54,463 bases of DNA from Clostridia bacterium (lineage in GTDB: Bacteria; Bacillota; Clostridia; Christensenellales; Aristaeellaceae), in NCBI GenBank assembly GCA_017396845.1, contig JAFQKQ010000024.1, positions 1-54,463 on the forward strand, in the 5' to 3' direction. The translations under genes and the position numbers were made by a program. Position 1 is the first letter of the stretch. Every line of letters starts with the position of its first letter. Shown here piece after piece: positions 42,026-50,421 of the stretch. The notes beneath the pieces are model-generated. The model was not told where the DNA came from and ran no database searches. It saw nothing but the letters and a program-made list of their open reading frames with translations.

Positions 42026-43102
42026 TTATCCACGCTCCACTTCGAATTGCTTCATCACCTTGATCAGGTGTTCAACGCCGTCAATGCCCATGGCGTTGTA
42101 AATGCTGGCGCGCATGCCGCCGACCAGACGATGGCCCTTGATGTTCAAAATGCCGTTCGCCTGCGCCGTCTTTACGAACTCAGCGTCCAGATCGTTGTCG
42201 CCGGTGTGGAAGGTGACGTTCATGATGGAGCGGTGCTCCTTCATGGCGGTGCCCTTGAAAAGCTTGCTCTCGTCCAGATAGTCGTACAAAAGCTTAGCCT
42301 TTTCGTTGTTGCGCTTGCTGATTTCCTCTACGCCGCCGATCTTTTTCAGCCATTCCAGGCAAAGACCTGCCATGTAAATGGAGTAGGTGGTGGGGGTGTT
42401 CAGCATGCTTCCGTTTTCGGCCATCTTCGTCCAGTCGAGAACCTTGGGCGTATTGGCGTTTGCGCGTCCCAGAAGATCCTTTCTTACGATAACCACAACT
42501 ACGCCTGCGGGGCCGATATTCTTCTGAGCGCCGGCAAAGATCACGCCGAACTTGTTTACGTCCATCGGCTCGGAGAGGATGTTGCTGGACATATCTGCAA
42601 CCAACGGCACATTGCCCGTATCGGGAATGGAGGTAAAGCGCGTTCCGAAGATAGTGTTGTTGGTGGTGATGTAGAAATAATCGGCGTTCGGATTCATATC
42701 CGCTTTGTTGATTTCGGGGATATAGGTATAGTTGTCATCGCGGGAGGACGCGATTACGCGCACGTCGCCGTATTTTTTGGCTTCTACCAGAGCGCCGTGG
42801 GCGAAGTTTCCGCTGTCCACATAATCCGCGCTCGTCTTTAAAAGGTTCATGGGCACCGCCGCGAACTGACCCGTCGCGCCGCCCTGAAGAAGCAGAACCT
42901 CATAATTATCCGAAATTCCCATAAGCTCACGAAGGAGACTTACTGTGTGATCAAAAATTTCGATATAGCCCTTAGATCGATGGCTCATCTCCATTACAGA
43001 CATTCCGGTTCCCTTGTAGGAAAGCATTTCAGATGCAGCGCGAGACAGCGCCTCCTCCGGGAGCATTGACGGGCCGGCAGCAAAGTTAAAAACTCGATTC
43101 AT
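42026..43102 (-). CDS. serC: Phosphoserine aminotransferase
   Basis: 358 residues, standard length. It starts MNRVFNFAAGPSMLP, has the PLP lysine in FAGAQKNIGPAG (about 195) and the family blocks LLQGGATGQF and TPTTYSIYM. It converts 3-phosphohydroxypyruvate to phosphoserine. First gene of serC-serA-DUF1015. No serB phosphatase is in the window. Confidence 0.97.
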   Translation of the reverse strand: MNRVFNFAAGPSMLPEEALSRAASEMLSYKGTGMSVMEMSHRSKGYIEIFDHTVSLLRELMGISDNYEVLLLQGGATGQFAAVPMNLLKTSADYVDSGNFAHGALVEAKKYGDVRVIASSRDDNYTYIPEINKADMNPNADYFYITTNNTIFGTRFTSIPDTGNVPLVADMSSNILSEPMDVNKFGVIFAGAQKNIGPAGVVVVIVRKDLLGRANANTPKVLDWTKMAENGSMLNTPTTYSIYMAGLCLEWLKKIGGVEEISKRNNEKAKLLYDYLDESKLFKGTAMKEHRSIMNVTFHTGDNDLDAEFVKTAQANGILNIKGHRLVGGMRASIYNAMGIDGVEHLIKVMKQFEVERG

Positions 43103-43136
43103 ACAGGTAATCTCCTTTCAGCAAGTAATAACGTGC

Positions 43137-43165
43137 ATTATACGCCCATTCAAAGAAAAATGCAA
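43137..43165 (-). promoter_or_regulatory. SigA-type promoter of the serine operon
   Basis: Minus strand: -35 TTGCAT (43165-43160), 17-nt spacer, -10 TATAAT (43142-43137). Confidence 0.8.
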
Positions 43166-43200
43166 GAGGAAATGTTCTTAATATGCAAATATTCTCATAG

Positions 43201-43235
43201 AAATAAAAAACCGACCCGTGTTTGAATCGGGTCGG
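43201..43235 (-). terminator. Terminator at the end of the scpB-trmB operon
   Basis: Perfect 8-bp GC-rich stem 43235-43228 / 43218-43211 followed by TTTTTTATTT on the minus strand. Confidence 0.9.
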
Positions 43236-43252
43236 AACTGAAAAATCAAATT

Positions 43253-43918
43253 TTATATTTTGGGCTGCTTCTTGGCAATCAGGAATTTGATCGGTACGCC
43301 CTCCGATGAGAACATTCTTTCGTGCTCCGTTTCATAATTGGGCGAAAAACCGCTTTCGTGGAGATCGTAGGTTATGTAGGAAATATCAAATCCGGACTCT
43401 TCGAAATATTTCAGCGAATCGTGAAACAGTGTATCGTCGTCGGTTTTGAAGTATATTTCTCCGCCGTCTTTCAAAAATTCGCGGTAGAACGAGAGCTGAC
43501 GAGTATGGGTAAGACGATGCTTGGCCTGCTTCGGGCGCTTGTCCCATGGATTGCAGAAGGAGATATAGATTCGATCGATCACATCCTCCGGCGCGAAGAA
43601 CTTCCAGATGTATTCAATGTGGAAATTCGTGATCAGAAGGTTGTCAACCGCACGCTTTCCCCTGTACGCGTTTTCCGCATTTCTTTTGCATACGCCCATG
43701 ATCGACGTATTGATGTCTACGGCGATGTAATTTACTTCCGGGTTTTCAAGCGCCATAAGGCATGTAGAAACGCCTTTTCCGCATCCGAGCTCAAGATGAA
43801 CCGGGGCGTTTTTTTCAAACGCCCGATTCCATTTTCCGCGCATTTCCGCCGGATCCTTTACGTAAAACGGGCATTCGTCCAATTCCGGTCTTGCCCATTT
43901 TTTCACTCGCATCCTCAT
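43253..43918 (-). CDS. trmB: tRNA (guanine-N7-)-methyltransferase TrmB
   Basis: 221 residues. The SAM-binding motif is HLELGCGKGVST (about 41), then YIAVDIN, and the TrmB-specific block ISFCNPWDKRPKQAKHRLTH (about 118). The usual wording is NPWPKxRHxKRRLTH, so Asp replaces the second Pro, a small deviation. The C-terminal TDYE-like part reads NYETEHERMF. It methylates G46 of tRNAs. Last gene of an operon, 17 nt behind the phosphoesterase. Confidence 0.93.
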   Translation of the reverse strand: MRMRVKKWARPELDECPFYVKDPAEMRGKWNRAFEKNAPVHLELGCGKGVSTCLMALENPEVNYIAVDINTSIMGVCKRNAENAYRGKRAVDNLLITNFHIEYIWKFFAPEDVIDRIYISFCNPWDKRPKQAKHRLTHTRQLSFYREFLKDGGEIYFKTDDDTLFHDSLKYFEESGFDISYITYDLHESGFSPNYETEHERMFSSEGVPIKFLIAKKQPKI

Positions 43919-43935
43919 AACTTTTCTAACCTTCT

Positions 43936-44709
43936 TTATGTAATCAAATGAATTTCCGGCCTCGCGCCGAAGCGGACGGGGTATTTGCTGGTGCCGATGC
44001 CGTTTGATACGATGACAAGGGTATCTCCGAATTGCTTTTCGCCGGATAGATGGGTATATTGGTACTTGCCTTCGTAATTCAATAACTCGTAGCAGGTAAG
44101 ACCCAGCACGTTGATCTGCCCGCCGTGGGTGTGCCCGGAGAGCATCAGATTCGGCTTTACGTCCGTTTCGCTTACAAACTTCTTAAGAGGCATGTGCGAA
44201 AGGAGCACGCGGAAAACGTCGTTTTCTTTCGAAAACAACCCCGTCAGCTGAGGCTCGTGGAAATATGCGTCCTTAAGCCCCGCAATCTCCATATGCTTCC
44301 CGTTTTCAAGCGGTATTCGCGCGCATTCGTTTAAAAGCAGTGTAACGCCGCCCTTTGAAAGTTCGATTTTCAATTGCTCGGGATTCCAGTCGAAGCGCTG
44401 GCTGTCGTTGTTGCCGCAGACTGCGAATATACCGTATTTTGCATGCACGTTCTTCATTTCGGATACGAACTGCAAAATTCCGTCGTTGTATTCGCTGATA
44501 TCGCCGCCAAAGAGGAGAAGCTCGGGCTGTAATTCCCGAATCTGTGCAGTCAATCGATCAAGAAGCGTCTCCTGATTCTTTCTCAGATGAATATCCGATA
44601 CGAATACCGTTCTTGCCGGAATACCGATTCGATTTTGGGTGACATGCGGCGCATTCAGGAGCTTTTTTCCGTAATACAAACCGCCTGTGGGTTTTTGAAA
44701 ATAGAACAA
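43936..44709 (-). CDS. Calcineurin-like metallophosphoesterase, YkuE/YaeI-type
   Basis: 257 residues. The start is taken as the TTG at 44709, which has AAGGAG 8 nt upstream overlapping the GH42 stop; another TTG at 44715 is only 2 nt from it. Metal motifs are SDIHL, FGGDIS, CGNNDSQ, LLSHMP and SGHTHGGQ. In the third motif the usual GNHD reads GNND, so the His that assists catalysis is Asn. No strong N-terminal signal or helix is seen. Related proteins act on envelope lipids or phosphodiesters, but the substrate here is unknown. Confidence 0.87.
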   Translation of the reverse strand: MFYFQKPTGGLYYGKKLLNAPHVTQNRIGIPARTVFVSDIHLRKNQETLLDRLTAQIRELQPELLLFGGDISEYNDGILQFVSEMKNVHAKYGIFAVCGNNDSQRFDWNPEQLKIELSKGGVTLLLNECARIPLENGKHMEIAGLKDAYFHEPQLTGLFSKENDVFRVLLSHMPLKKFVSETDVKPNLMLSGHTHGGQINVLGLTCYELLNYEGKYQYTHLSGEKQFGDTLVIVSNGIGTSKYPVRFGARPEIHLIT

Positions 44710-44721
44710 TATCAATTCTCC

Positions 44722-46743
44722 TTATTTGCGGCAAATGATTTCAAAACCGTTTGCGGGAAGTACCTTTAAGCCCTTTACGCATTCGCCCGTGATCATGCTT
44801 ACGCCTTCGGGAAGGGAAACGGATGCGTCCTTTTCGGAGAAGTTCATGACAAAGACGTAACGATTTCCGTCTTTTTCTCTTTCGGTGACGGTTACGCCGT
44901 CCGGGAGTCCGGAGACGATGGGGGTTACGTTTGACGATTTCAGAAGCGCCTTGTAGAAATCATCAAGGAATCTCTGCTCCGTGCGCGCAGCGATATACCA
45001 GGTTTCGCCCTTTCCGGTCTTTTTAACCGTAAGCGCGCCGGTTCCTGCGTAATAGTCGCTTTCGTACGCGCCCACCATTTTTGCGCCTTCCAGGTTCAAT
45101 ACATCCAGCATGAAGCCGCATTCATATCTTCCCTGCATATCGATGTCGTCGTTTTTATTGATGACAATGGCGTTTTTCTGGCCGTCGTACAGCGCGTCGG
45201 TTTCCTCCGCCCATACGCCCGCAAGTTTCTTCAGCGGACCCGGCGCTCCGCCTAAGAAGCACAGATCATTCTCATCGGCGACGCCTGAGAAATACCCCAA
45301 TACCAGCGTTCCGCCGTTTTCTACGAAGGCCTCCAGCCTTTCGGCTACACCGGGCTTTACCATATAAAGATACGGCGCGGCGATTACTTTGTACGCGTTA
45401 AAATCCTTTTCGGAATCGATCACGTCGATATTTACGCCGCGCTTGCTGAGCGCCTCGTAATGCGACACGAGCACCTTGTGATATTCCTTGTCCTTTACCG
45501 GTCCCTGCGCTTCATTAAGCGCCCAGAAGGATTCGAAATCGTAGATCAGTGCGCATTCGCTCTTGATTTCGGCGTTTACGATGGGCGAAATCTTCTCAAG
45601 GAGCGCGCCTACTTCTTTTACTTCTTTAAACACGCGCGTCTTGTTCGTCATATCGTGACCGATGACCGCGCCGTGGAATTTCTCGGGGCCGCCGCGGCCC
45701 TTGCGCCACTGGAACATCATCACCGTGTCCGAGCCGTGCGCGACGGCTTGAACGGAGGAAAGCATATGAATGCCCGGGCGCTTGATTTTGCATACGTCGT
45801 GCCAGTTTACCTGAGAAGGTGTGGATTCCATCAGCGACCACGGCTTTAAAAGATATCCGCGCACGGAATCATAGGTGAACGCGGTGTCGACGGCGGTTCT
45901 GTAATCGGAATATTTGCCCCACTTCGAATAGCAGTCGTAGCCCATGAAATCGACAACTTCGGCGAATTTCGGGTAGGAAAGGAACGTGAAGTTCTGCATG
46001 GTGTTGATGGTCACGGGCAGATTGGGCGTGATTTTTTTGATCGGCGCGGTTTCGCACTTCACAAAGTCAATCGTCTGATGCGTAACAAACCGCATCCAAT
46101 CGAGCGTAAGCCCGGTAAGGGACGTTTCTCCGTTTCTTTCGGGCGAACGGATCTGATCCCAGTCGGTGAACGTTTTCGACCAGAATGAAGTCCACCACGC
46201 CTTGTTCACGTTTTCAAGCGTATGATATTTTTCTTTGAGCCATTTTCTAAACGCCCGCTGGCAGTTTTCGCAGTGGCACTGACCGGAGTATTCGTTTGAA
46301 ATATGCCAGCCGACAACAGCGGGGTGAGATGCGAATTCCTCCGCCAGGCGCGTGTTCATCTTGGTTACGAACGAGCGGTAGACGGGGGAGGTAAAGCAGT
46401 GATTGTGCCTGTTTCCATGCTCGAATTTTACGCCGTTTTCGTACCGCAGCACCTCGGGATATTTTTTGCTCATCCATGCGGGACGAGCGCCGGAGGGCGT
46501 TGCAAGGAAGGCGGATATGCCGTTTTTATGGAAATTATCGAGGATATCCCTGAGCCAGCCGAAGGTATACTTTCCCTCTTCCGGCTCGAGCGCCGCCCAG
46601 GCAAAAATGCCGACGGACAAAAGATTTACGCCCGCTTCCTTCATATAGCGGATATCGTCTTCAAGTACATCGGGTCTGTCCAGCCACTGATCGGGGTTGT
46701 AATCGCCGCCGTGTCCGAATGCGGGCAGTTTGAACTGAGCCAT
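44722..46743 (-). CDS. Glycoside hydrolase family 42 beta-galactosidase
   Basis: 673 residues, typical GH42. The acid/base is E151 in HISNEYSG and the nucleophile E306 in LMESTPSQVNW. The four cysteines of the zinc site are present (C116, C156, C158, C161). Domains: TIM barrel (1-390), trimerisation domain with a class I glutaminase-like fold (about 395-605) and a beta domain. No signal peptide. It hydrolyses short beta-galactosides inside the cell. It lies between DUF6062 (24-nt gap) and the phosphoesterase (6-nt spacing) in an operon headed by scpB, an odd setting for a sugar enzyme. Confidence 0.95.
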   Translation of the reverse strand: MAQFKLPAFGHGGDYNPDQWLDRPDVLEDDIRYMKEAGVNLLSVGIFAWAALEPEEGKYTFGWLRDILDNFHKNGISAFLATPSGARPAWMSKKYPEVLRYENGVKFEHGNRHNHCFTSPVYRSFVTKMNTRLAEEFASHPAVVGWHISNEYSGQCHCENCQRAFRKWLKEKYHTLENVNKAWWTSFWSKTFTDWDQIRSPERNGETSLTGLTLDWMRFVTHQTIDFVKCETAPIKKITPNLPVTINTMQNFTFLSYPKFAEVVDFMGYDCYSKWGKYSDYRTAVDTAFTYDSVRGYLLKPWSLMESTPSQVNWHDVCKIKRPGIHMLSSVQAVAHGSDTVMMFQWRKGRGGPEKFHGAVIGHDMTNKTRVFKEVKEVGALLEKISPIVNAEIKSECALIYDFESFWALNEAQGPVKDKEYHKVLVSHYEALSKRGVNIDVIDSEKDFNAYKVIAAPYLYMVKPGVAERLEAFVENGGTLVLGYFSGVADENDLCFLGGAPGPLKKLAGVWAEETDALYDGQKNAIVINKNDDIDMQGRYECGFMLDVLNLEGAKMVGAYESDYYAGTGALTVKKTGKGETWYIAARTEQRFLDDFYKALLKSSNVTPIVSGLPDGVTVTEREKDGNRYVFVMNFSEKDASVSLPEGVSMITGECVKGLKVLPANGFEIICRK

Positions 46744-46767
46744 TTGAGCCCCTCCCTGATAGATTAT

Positions 46768-47481
46768 TTATACGCACTTTCCGCGAAGCTTGAGAATCGT
46801 TCTGTCCAGAGAATCCTTGCTCGTGCCCCACGGCTTGTCTGCATTTTTATGATCGAATTTGAGCGTGAACCACTCGATTTCCTTTTCCAGGCGCGCAAGG
46901 TTTTCCATTTCCAGTTCGTTGAGCTGCTTGGTGAACTCCTTCAGTTCAATTCCGTTCAGCTGCTCGGGCGCGGCGTTCAGGATTTCGGCAAAGTGCTTAA
47001 GGCAAAGCCCCTTGCTCTTTTGCAGCTGCTGCCTGAACGCGCTCTTGTGCTTCCACATGTATACAAGGGTGTATACATATCTGTCCATGGTGCTCTTTAA
47101 GCGGTCGCAGAGTATGCAGGTGTCCGTGATATGGGAAAAATCCGTTCCGGAAGTGGGAGCTTTTCTCGAAAAGAAGCCGACCTTTGCGGGCTCGTTTACT
47201 GCCATCGAGGTTTTTCCGAGCCGCGCCATGGTTTCCTTTAAATACGTGTGCGCCATCAGCGCCACGCCCAGGCGGTTATTGTTATTGAGCATCAGCTTGA
47301 AATGCCGTCCGCAGAAGCCGTACTTGTTTACTTCCACTCTCACGTCCGGCTCCATAACGCTTCCGCCCATGAACGCGTCCACGTAATTCTTTTCGTTCTC
47401 CGCCTCCAGATGGCACATCGGGCATTCGCAGTCCGTGCGGTATGCGTCCCATACGGGAATGGTATCGATATGGTGTCTCAT
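46768..47481 (-). CDS. DUF6062 family Cys-rich protein
   Basis: 237 residues with repeated Cys/His clusters: CECPMC (about 18-23), FCGRHF (about 57), CILC (about 122-125) and CLKHF (about 160), which suggest two zinc sites built from CxxC and CxxH. Matches DUF6062, common in Clostridia and of unknown function. It overlaps scpB by 4 nt (ATGA), so it is translated together with it. Confidence 0.82.
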   Translation of the reverse strand: MRHHIDTIPVWDAYRTDCECPMCHLEAENEKNYVDAFMGGSVMEPDVRVEVNKYGFCGRHFKLMLNNNNRLGVALMAHTYLKETMARLGKTSMAVNEPAKVGFFSRKAPTSGTDFSHITDTCILCDRLKSTMDRYVYTLVYMWKHKSAFRQQLQKSKGLCLKHFAEILNAAPEQLNGIELKEFTKQLNELEMENLARLEKEIEWFTLKFDHKNADKPWGTSKDSLDRTILKLRGKCV

Positions 47482-48017
47482 AATACATCCTCCTCATCCG
47501 GCTTTTGAAGCTGAGCAATGTTCGGAAGATCCGAAAGGGTTTCCAGTCCGAAATGGCGCAGGAATTTATCCGTCGTTTCATACAGTATCGGCCGTCCCAG
47601 CGTTTCCTTGCGCCCGGCCTCCATGATGAGCCCGCGCGTAAGCAATAGCTGTACCGAATAATCGCATTTTACGCCGCGAACCGCCTCTACATCCGCCTTG
47701 GTGACCGGCTGGCGGTAGGCGATAATCGAAAGCGTCTCCATCACCGCCTGCGAAAGCGACTGCTTTTTTACGGGCTGCAGAAACATCTCAACATATTTCG
47801 CGTAATCGGGATTGATGGACAGCTGAATCTCCATGCCGTGCCGGTTCAGCCTGATGCCCCTTTTTTCCAGCAGACAATGATCCCGAAGCTGCTCGATCGC
47901 AGGCTCCAATTCCATCTGCGTAAGGTTCAGCGCATGCGCAAGCGCATCCACCCGCACCGGTTCGCCCGCTACATATAATACCGATTCCAATATTCCGCAA
48001 AGCTCGTTGATTTCCAC
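47478..48017 (-). CDS. scpB: Segregation and condensation protein ScpB
   Basis: 179 residues from a GTG at 48017 with AGGTGG 5 nt upstream. The ATG at 48044 falls at the predicted transcript start and has no ribosome site. Family features are the paired winged-helix domains with LESVLYVAGEPV (about 10), LSQAVMETLSIIAYRQPVTK (about 100) and GRPILYETTDKFL (about 155). It joins SMC and ScpA in the condensin complex. scpA, usually adjacent, is not in the window. Confidence 0.93.
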   Translation of the reverse strand: MEINELCGILESVLYVAGEPVRVDALAHALNLTQMELEPAIEQLRDHCLLEKRGIRLNRHGMEIQLSINPDYAKYVEMFLQPVKKQSLSQAVMETLSIIAYRQPVTKADVEAVRGVKCDYSVQLLLTRGLIMEAGRKETLGRPILYETTDKFLRHFGLETLSDLPNIAQLQKPDEEDVL

Positions 48018-48047
48018 GTAAACCACCTGCCAGATTTTATCCATTAT

Positions 48048-48076
48048 ATTATACCGAATTCGGATAAGGGTGTCAA
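48048..48076 (-). promoter_or_regulatory. SigA-type promoter of the scpB operon
   Basis: Minus strand: perfect -35 TTGACA (48076-48071), 17-nt spacer, perfect -10 TATAAT (48053-48048). It is the only strong promoter found for the five genes down to trmB. Confidence 0.88.
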
Positions 48077-48120
48077 TTGAAGATGTATAGCCGCTTATGT
48101 ATATATGTTTCGCTTTGTGC

Positions 48121-48150
48121 TTGAAAAAGTATATGCATTTATGTTATAGT
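48121..48150 (+). promoter_or_regulatory. SigA-type promoter of the GntR regulator gene
   Basis: -35 TTGAAA (48121-48126), 18-nt spacer, -10 TATAGT (48145-48150), leader about 20 nt; divergent from the scpB promoter. Confidence 0.65.
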
Positions 48151-48175
48151 TACAAAAAACGAAAGAGAGCGGCAC

Positions 48176-49096
48176 ATGATCAACAGAGAGAGCGGCGTCC
48201 CAATTTACATACAGATTCAGGAGCTTTTGGAGGAGATGCTTCAAAACGGTTCCCTCATGCCCGGCGATATGCTCCCTTCAGAAAACGAGCTTGCGGAAAA
48301 GCTCACCGTAAGCAGGCTTACCGTCAGAAAAAGCTATGTTGAAATGGTAAAACGAGGCTTTTTCTATACCATACAGGGGAAAGGTACGTTTGTAAGGGAG
48401 CATAGAGGAGAGAACTTCGCTGTGTCTCGTCCCAATCCGTCCAAGGATATCATCGGCGTGATACTGCCCGAGGTGCAGGGCTTCTATGGCGACATTTTTG
48501 ACGGCATTCGTGAAAAATGCGCGGACTTGGGACTGAATATACAATTGATGTTCAATAATGCGGTGGAGCTTGAAATTACCTCCATCCGGCATTTGATCGG
48601 CGAGAATTCCAAGGGAATACTGATCAGCCCGTCGCGCCATGCAAACACCATCATTGAGCATTATCAGAAATTGATCAACTCATCCGTTCCTACGGTTATG
48701 ATCGGAAAGCCGCCGTTTAAAATCCCGGCTTCGTCCATTTCCTGCGACGATGTATTCGGCGTATACCGTGCCGTAGAAATGCTGATTTCGCACGGGAATA
48801 CGCAGATCTGCTATATCAAAAACAGCTCCTATCTCGACAGCGCATCAGAGGAGCGCTTCAGCGGATATCTTGCCGCTCTGCATGATTATTTCCCCGGGGA
48901 TCAGCCTATATGCATGGATCTCAACCGGCCGACGTTCATGGAAGATCTCAAAAAAGCGGTTCGCGGACCGAACCCTGTCACGGCATTCTTTTGTTACTGC
49001 GATGCCGCAGCGGCCACGGTATACGGTTATCTTCGCCAGATGGGCGTATCCGTACCGACTGGTATCTGCCGCCGACGGAGACCGCTAAGCTGGTAG
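48176..49096 (+). CDS. GntR-type regulator with LacI-like sensor domain, C-terminally truncated
   Basis: 306 residues. The GntR winged helix is at 1-75 (PIYIQIQELLEEML, LPSENELAEKLTVSRLTVRK, GKGTFV), followed by a periplasmic-binding-type sensor domain from about 92 (IIGVILPEVQGFYGDIFDGI). Homology-like sequence runs to GVSVPT near 49060. There a LacI-type protein would continue with a PEDVSVxGFD motif and about 70 more residues; instead the frame reads GICRRRRPLSW and stops. The DNA at that point continues, in another frame, as the 3' end of a solute-binding-protein gene. The regulator probably lost its effector pocket through a deletion, though the DNA-binding half is intact. Confidence 0.85.
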   Translation: MINRESGVPIYIQIQELLEEMLQNGSLMPGDMLPSENELAEKLTVSRLTVRKSYVEMVKRGFFYTIQGKGTFVREHRGENFAVSRPNPSKDIIGVILPEVQGFYGDIFDGIREKCADLGLNIQLMFNNAVELEITSIRHLIGENSKGILISPSRHANTIIEHYQKLINSSVPTVMIGKPPFKIPASSISCDDVFGVYRAVEMLISHGNTQICYIKNSSYLDSASEERFSGYLAALHDYFPGDQPICMDLNRPTFMEDLKKAVRGPNPVTAFFCYCDAAAATVYGYLRQMGVSVPTGICRRRRPLSW

Positions 49097-49248
49097 GCAC
49101 CAACCTGGGCGACATGGAGAACAATCTGTTCATCAACATCATCTGCGGCAACGAGTCCGTTGACGCATTCGACGCCTTCTGCGCGGATTGGGCAGAAATG
49201 GGCGGCGCGGACATTCTCGATGAAATGACCGTACTCAGCGCTCAGTAA
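49057..49248 (+). pseudogene. 3' remnant of an extracellular sugar-binding-protein gene (LplA-type)
   Basis: 63 codons in a frame different from the regulator encode DWYLPPTETAKLVGTN, NNLFINIICG and VDAFDAFCADWAEMGG, then DEM and a stop. This is the pattern of the C terminus of lipoprotein sugar-binding proteins of ABC transporters (a long protein of about 500 residues). It has no start or ribosome site of its own and its 5' part is missing. The fragment joins the regulator frame near 49057-49062. The most likely reading is a deletion that removed the rest of both genes, and perhaps permease genes, between them; a mis-assembly is the alternative. Confidence 0.7.
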
Positions 49249-49273
49249 TAAAAACGCATAATATAATACGCAA

Positions 49274-49299
49274 GGGGAACGTCTTTTCGGGCGTTCCCC
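49274..49299 (+). terminator. Hairpin after the binding-protein remnant
   Basis: Perfect 8-bp stem 49274-49281 / 49292-49299 with a 10-nt loop and only a short GTTT tail. It sits in the leader of the following UroD-like gene; a TATAAT at 49262-49267 upstream has no good -35. Confidence 0.5.
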
Positions 49300-49317
49300 G
49301 TTTGAGGAGTTATGAGT

Positions 49318-50421
49318 ATGCTGAAAAAAGCAAAGGAAACCATGACCTCGCGCGAGCGTGTGCTGAAAACGTTTCGCTTTGAAAAGGTGGACAGGCTTGC
49401 CGTCGATTACAGCGCGAATCCGATCGTTCACGGAAAACTCGCGCAGACGCTTGGCTTTTCGCCCAACGATTATGAAAGTGTGTTTCAGGCGCTGGGCGTG
49501 GATTATCGGAATATCGGTGTAAGGTATAAAGGGAAAAAGCTGTTTCAGGATATGGAAGGCCGCGAAACGCATCCGGTATACGGCTACAGATCGCGCTGGG
49601 TGGAGAATCCGTCGGGCGGATATCAGGATTTTTGTGATTTTCCGCTGATGGATGCGGATGATGAGGAAATCGCCGGTTTTCCGGTCGCGGATCCGGATGA
49701 TTTCGACTATGAGCCGATTGACGCGATGCTCACATTGTATGCCGATAAGGCGCTGTATGCGGGCGATGCGGGGTATGCCGATATTATCAATGCCACCGGA
49801 CGCGTAATGGGCATGGAGCAGACGCTCGTCAATCTGTTTACCGAAGACGAAGCCACGCTTGAATACATCCGCAGAAGAAGCAATATGGAACTCGGTATTC
49901 TGGAAAGAATTCTGGAAAAAGCCAAAGGCCGCATCGATTTTCTGTTCTTCGGCGAGGATCTGGGCGCGCAGCACGCGCCGCTCATCAGTCCTGCGCTCTA
50001 TAAAAACGTAATAAAGCCCTTCCACAAGCAGTATGCGGATCTTGCCAAAGCCTACGGCTTGCCCATCATGGTGCATTCCTGCGGTTATTCCAGCTGGGCA
50101 TACGATGATTTTATCGATATCGGTGTAAACGCAGTGGATACGCTTCAGCCGGAAGCCGCGAACATGCAGCCGGCATACCTGAAGACTCGCTACGGACATA
50201 AGCTTTCCTTCCACGGTGGCATTTCTACCGCAGGCCCGCTTGTAACCGGCACGGCCGACGAAGTATATAAGCTTGTTTCGGAAACAGCCGAAATATACAA
50301 CAAAGGCGGCGGCTATACTGCCGCGCCCACCCATATGATTCAGGACAATACGCCTGTTGAAAACATACTTGCCATGTATCAGGCTGCGCACGATTTTGAC
50401 GTCGGGAGGAGTTTCGAATGA
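49318..50421 (+). CDS. UroD-like protein with intact H-x-C motif (third of three)
   Basis: 367 residues from the ATG at 49318, which has GAGGAG 8 nt upstream; the ATG at 49312 is too close to it. UroD/MtaA-type barrel beginning TSRERVLKTFRFEKVDRL. Unlike the other two in the window it keeps H253-S-C255-G in MVHSCG, the position of zinc ligands in cobalamin methyltransferases; the region ahead includes FGEDLGAQHAPL and that behind SFHGGIS. Its stop overlaps the start of an amidohydrolase gene by 4 nt, so the two products are probably made in equal amounts. No corrinoid protein is near. Reaction unknown. Confidence 0.85.
   Translation: MLKKAKETMTSRERVLKTFRFEKVDRLAVDYSANPIVHGKLAQTLGFSPNDYESVFQALGVDYRNIGVRYKGKKLFQDMEGRETHPVYGYRSRWVENPSGGYQDFCDFPLMDADDEEIAGFPVADPDDFDYEPIDAMLTLYADKALYAGDAGYADIINATGRVMGMEQTLVNLFTEDEATLEYIRRRSNMELGILERILEKAKGRIDFLFFGEDLGAQHAPLISPALYKNVIKPFHKQYADLAKAYGLPIMVHSCGYSSWAYDDFIDIGVNAVDTLQPEAANMQPAYLKTRYGHKLSFHGGISTAGPLVTGTADEVYKLVSETAEIYNKGGGYTAAPTHMIQDNTPVENILAMYQAAHDFDVGRSFE

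Noticed and set aside
49027-50391. 454-codon minus-strand frame opposite the third UroD-like gene
   Set aside because: No ribosome site, odd composition, fully antisense to a well-supported gene.
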